Below are positions 61,340 to 64,000 of a DNA stretch of 64,000 nucleotides, one piece after another. Numbering within the stretch: position 1 is the stretch's first letter; each line of letters opens with the position of its first letter. The notes beneath the pieces were generated by a model that saw only the letters and a list, made by a program, of their open reading frames with translations, ran no database searches and had not been told where the DNA came from. The DNA is from 'Nostoc azollae' 0708 (GTDB lineage Bacteria; Cyanobacteriota; Cyanobacteriia; Cyanobacteriales; Nostocaceae). A program made the position numbers and the translations under genes. The stretch is taken from assembly GCF_000196515.1 (NCBI RefSeq), contig NC_014248.1, positions 4,034,001 through 4,098,000 of the forward strand. The letters run 5' to 3'.

Positions 61340-62356
61340 CTATATAGAATAGTAAAGTGGGAAAGATTTCGCGTCTTTGGGCTTGACGTAGACGCGCTCT
61401 TGGGCTTCTAACTTTAACTCATCAAAGCGATCACGTGTTAAGTGGGCGGTAACAGTTTGTCCATCATCTAACTTTACCTCTACCTGAATTTCCCACCCCA
61501 AATGAATCACACGACTCACTATAGCTGGTGCTGTGGTGCCGTTGGCGATTCTTTCTACAATTACATCTTGGGGACGCAAGAATACTTCGGGATTAACTGA
61601 ATCGAAGCCGCTGGTCTGGAAAATTTTGGAGTTACTGGGTAACACATTCACCGGACCAATAAAGCTCATAACGAATGCTGAAGCGGGATGGTCATAGATT
61701 TCTGCTGGTGTTCCTACTTGTTCCACTTTTCCTTTATTCATAACTACGATCTCATCCGAGACTTCCATTGCTTCTTCTTGGTCATGAGTAACGAAAACGG
61801 TGGTAACGTGGACTTCATCATGGAGACGACGTAACCAAGCACGTAAATCTTTACGTACTTTGGCATCTAATGCGCCAAATGGCTCATCTAGTAATAATAC
61901 GTTAGGTTCTACAGCCAATGCTCTAGCTAATGCTACCCGTTGCCTTTGTCCACCAGAAAGTTGGGAAGGATAGCGATCGCCTAACCCATTCAATTGTACT
62001 AATTCTAATAACTGTTCTACTTTCCCCTCTATTTTCTTTTTCGGAGCTTTACGAATTTCTAAGCCAAAAGCAATATTTTGTCTGACTGTTAAATGCTTAA
62101 ATAAGGCATAATGCTGAAATACAAATCCAATATTACGTTCTTGCACACTTTGATATGTAGCATCCTTGCCTGTCAGTATAATTTTGCCACTATCGGGCAT
62201 TTCTAAACCGGATATTAATCGCAACAGGGTAGATTTACCAGAACCTGAAGGTCCTAGTAATGCAACTAGTGAACCGCTATTTATTTCTAGACTCACTTGA
62301 TCAACAGCTTGGAAACTGCCAAATTGCTTAGAGACGTTTTCAACTACAATGCCCAC
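61340..62356 (-). CDS. cysA: Sulfate ABC transporter ATP-binding protein
   Basis: CysA powers import of sulfate/thiosulfate. The 338-residue protein begins [20 protein letters not shown]. It has Walker [10 protein letters not shown] (about 35-43), Q-loop [13 protein letters not shown], signature [16 protein letters not shown], Walker [18 protein letters not shown]-loop [13 protein letters not shown], and a C-terminal TOBE/CysA domain (INVLPS-like, [18 protein letters not shown]). The '[13 protein letters not shown]' segment is typical of CysA. No cysT, cysW or sbpA is adjacent, so the gene is separate from the permease genes, as in several cyanobacteria. Intact. Confidence 0.92.
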   Translation of the reverse strand: MGIVVENVSKQFGSFQAVDQVSLEINSGSLVALLGPSGSGKSTLLRLISGLEMPDSGKIILTGKDATYQSVQERNIGFVFQHYALFKHLTVRQNIAFGLEIRKAPKKKIEGKVEQLLELVQLNGLGDRYPSQLSGGQRQRVALARALAVEPNVLLLDEPFGALDAKVRKDLRAWLRRLHDEVHVTTVFVTHDQEEAMEVSDEIVVMNKGKVEQVGTPAEIYDHPASAFVMSFIGPVNVLPSNSKIFQTSGFDSVNPEVFLRPQDVIVERIANGTTAPAIVSRVIHLGWEIQVEVKLDDGQTVTAHLTRDRFDELKLEAQERVYVKPKDAKSFPLYYSI

Positions 62357-62450
62357 TGCTTTTATACCTCTGCAACTAATCTACGGCTTTTAGGTAGGAT
62401 TACTGTATTTTTATATATATCATATCCAGAATAGATTGGATTAGAGAAAA

Positions 62451-62935
62451 TTACCAACTACAATCAGCACCGCTGCAATCGAGGGAACTACAAGCACCGC
62501 TACAATCAGTAGTACCACAGTGTAATGAACCACAATCTGGACTCATATTCAGTAGTTCTGGACAACTGCAACTAGCATCAGCACAATTTATTCCTAAATC
62601 CACAACATCAAAACTATCTTGACAAGAGGATTTAGGTGCGGGCACTTGAGGTTTTTTGTCTGATCATCCTCATTTATATCCGTTGGTGGTTCTAGTTCCT
62701 CCCTTTGAGATTTAAGAATAATATTTGCCTGTTTACAAGCTTGGAATCTGATTCTAGATTTGATGAAAGAAAGGGACTTCTCACCCTTCCTCAGCAATGA
62801 CCCGTTTAATGTATTGAGAGCAAGATTCGCTGCCATACAAGACTCGATGAGCGCATTGAAAGCCTTTGTGGGGAGAAATGTGTATTTGATAGCCTGCAAT
62901 CGCCGTTACACTGATTTTTCAGGATAGACTAGTCA
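62451..62935 (-). pseudogene. YidD-like protein with Cys-rich tail, frameshifted
   Basis: The first frame reads SVTAIAGYQIHISPHKGFQC and AHRVLYGSESCSQYIKRVIA-EEG, which is the YidD-type 'SP...CR...SCSQY' pattern (membrane protein insertion efficiency factor family; the cyanobacterial form has KGF-CAHRVL). A shift to another frame gives FQACKQANIILKSQREE and DINEDDQTK. A third frame continues VPAPKSSCQDSFDVVDLGIN and CADASCSCPELLN...CGTTDCSGACSSLDCSGADCSW, a tail with 12 or more cysteines. Two frameshifts and the lack of a start codon (a TGA precedes) make it a pseudogene. Independent open pieces at 62594-62899 and 62451-62645 are parts of it. Confidence 0.65.
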
Positions 62936-63265
62936 AATACACCAGTTTGCATCTTGTATGATATAAAAGCACCCTAGTAGGTAGGGGGTAGGGGGTAAAA
63001 GTTCTTTAAATTTTGAATTTTGTTGGCGCAGCCTACTGTAAGTACTATAAGCACTATTTTGAATTTTGAATTTCCCTATCCCTTTATTTTTTACCATTGA
63101 CCTTTATCTATTGAGCATGAAGAAATTTATATTGGTAATGACGATAAATATGTAGAAATGTTAAGGTATATTGCAATTCTGTCAAAACCCTACGCTTGAG
63201 GGCCAAATCAGCCGAAAGTCCATGATACGATGCTTTCGGTAAATGTGAAGATTGGGAGAAAACCT

Positions 63266-64000
63266 TTGACACTACGGGTTGCTGTTGTTGGTTCAGGCCC
63301 AGCTGGTTCATCTGCTGCTGAGACATTAGCAAAAGCTGGGATTGAAACTTATTTAATTGAGCGCAAGCTGGATAACGCTAAGCCTTGCGGGGGTGCTATT
63401 CCCCTATGTATGGTGAGTGAGTTTGACCTACCTCCAGAGATTATCGACCGTCGAGTGCGGAAGATGAAAATGATTTCTCCTTCTAATCGTGAGGTAGATA
63501 TCAATCTGGTAAATGAAGAAGAATATATAGGAATGTGCCGCCGTGAAGTATTGGATGGATTCCTACGCGAACGGGCGGCAAAACTAGGTGCTAATTTAAT
63601 TAACGCCACTGTTCATAAACTTGATATACCCACAAACAACACTGACCCCTATACAATCCATTACGTTGACCATACAGAAGGTGGGGCACAAGGGATTACG
63701 AAAACACTGAAGGTAGATTTAGTGATTGGTGCTGATGGGGCAAATTCCCGCATTGCTAAAGAAATGGATGCTGGGGATTACAATTATGCGATCGCATTCC
63801 AAGAACGCATTCGTCTACCCCAAGACAAAATGGCCTACTACAACGACATGGCCGAAATGTATGTGGGTAATGACGTTTCTACCGACTTCTATGCTTGGGT
63901 ATTTCCCAAATATGATCACGTAGCTGTTGGTACAGGAACAATGCAGGTTAATAAAGCCAACATCAAACAGTTACAAGCGGGTATTCGCGCCCGTGCTTCT
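63266..64000 (+). CDS. chlP: Geranylgeranyl diphosphate reductase (partial at window end)
   Basis: ChlP reduces geranylgeranyl groups to phytyl for chlorophyll and tocopherol. The visible 245 residues start LTLRVAVVGSGPAGSSAAET (FAD-binding GxGxxG), YLIERKLDNAKPCGGAIPLC, MVSEFDLPPEIIDRRVRKMK, MISPSNREVDINL, CRREVLDGFLRERAAKLGA and VDLVIGADGANSRIAKEM (GADG), and FQERIRLPQDKMAYYN. I chose TTG 63266 because it aligns with the normal N-terminus and has GGGAG upstream. In-frame ATG 63230 and GTG 63245 would add up to 12 residues. It runs off the window. No damage seen. Confidence 0.93.
   Translation, partial: MTLRVAVVGSGPAGSSAAETLAKAGIETYLIERKLDNAKPCGGAIPLCMVSEFDLPPEIIDRRVRKMKMISPSNREVDINLVNEEEYIGMCRREVLDGFLRERAAKLGANLINATVHKLDIPTNNTDPYTIHYVDHTEGGAQGITKTLKVDLVIGADGANSRIAKEMDAGDYNYAIAFQERIRLPQDKMAYYNDMAEMYVGNDVSTDFYAWVFPKYDHVAVGTGTMQVNKANIKQLQAGIRARAS

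Noticed and set aside
62451-62645. Cysteine-rich 64-residue peptide as a ribosomal peptide precursor
   Set aside because: It continues a YidD-like frame broken by shifts, and no maturation enzymes are nearby.

Overview
The window is chromosomal DNA of a filamentous, heterocystous-type cyanobacterium (order Nostocales). The supporting signs are a cytochrome c6 gene with a thylakoid-type signal peptide, chlP (geranylgeranyl reductase), a group 2 sigma factor, squalene-hopene cyclase, a zinc-ribbon PP2C phosphatase beside an FHA kinase, several GCGATCGC (HIP1) octamers, and many 7-bp tandem repeats and NNNATTAC/ATTGGT-type dispersed repeats. More than twenty broken genes and about ten insertion sequences lie among otherwise normal genes. 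This density is what is known from eroding symbiont genomes such as the Azolla cyanobiont ('Nostoc azollae'); assignment to that lineage is an inference, not proven here.

Layout. 1-5310 (minus strand): kdpA-kdpB-kdpC-kdpD potassium-uptake ATPase operon, with a ~190-bp heptamer array between kdpB and kdpC. 6.2-10.4 kb (plus): an EamA transporter, an alpha/beta hydrolase and truB. 10.7-12.8 kb: an internally deleted IS5-like element, a DUF928 pseudogene, a small conserved protein and a broken response-regulator domain. 12.8-16.3 kb (minus): a TPR protein, petJ, a GNAT acetyltransferase and a group 2 sigma factor. 17.0-19.6 kb: priA. 19.7-23.8 kb: VapBC remnant, a gene split by an IS1634-type element, a duplicated acnB tail and a RelE-type toxin-antitoxin pair with a nonsense toxin. 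23.9-26.4 kb: acnB.

26.6-33.4 kb is an insertion graveyard: a DGQHR-domain pseudogene, a second IS5-like copy, and a hicAB toxin-antitoxin operon shattered by two IS66-type elements, one of which carries an IS630 element. 33.7-42.5 kb holds one intact methyltransferase, two metallophosphoesterase pseudogenes, an ISAs1 element, squalene-hopene cyclase broken by an IS630 element, a broken HpnB-type glycosyltransferase and a lipoprotein. Hopanoid synthesis from this locus must therefore be lost. 42.6-45.0 kb: pseudogenes of a type IIG restriction-methylase and a DUF262 protein. 45.2-47.5 kb: thiC with a TPP riboswitch and terminator, and a pseudouridine synthase. 47.9-51.2 kb: intact phosphatase and kinase pair. 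51.1-56.4 kb: Uma2 pseudogene carrying a MITE, a TnpB remnant, DUF4327, a TPR-like pseudogene, a third IS5-like copy and an ISAzo13-like remnant. 56.4-64 kb: ABC permease, HD-domain protein, tRNA-Gly(CCC), WD40 protein, cysA, a YidD-like pseudogene and the start of chlP.

How it fits together: housekeeping genes (priA, truB, acnB, thiC, petJ, chlP, sigma factor, kdp) are kept, while toxin-antitoxin, restriction, hopanoid and transposase genes are decaying. I found no convincing undescribed system. The most informative structures are the nested hicAB disruption, the thrice-repeated internally deleted IS5-like element, the acnB-tail duplication around a TA pair, and repeat sequence that has entered coding frames.
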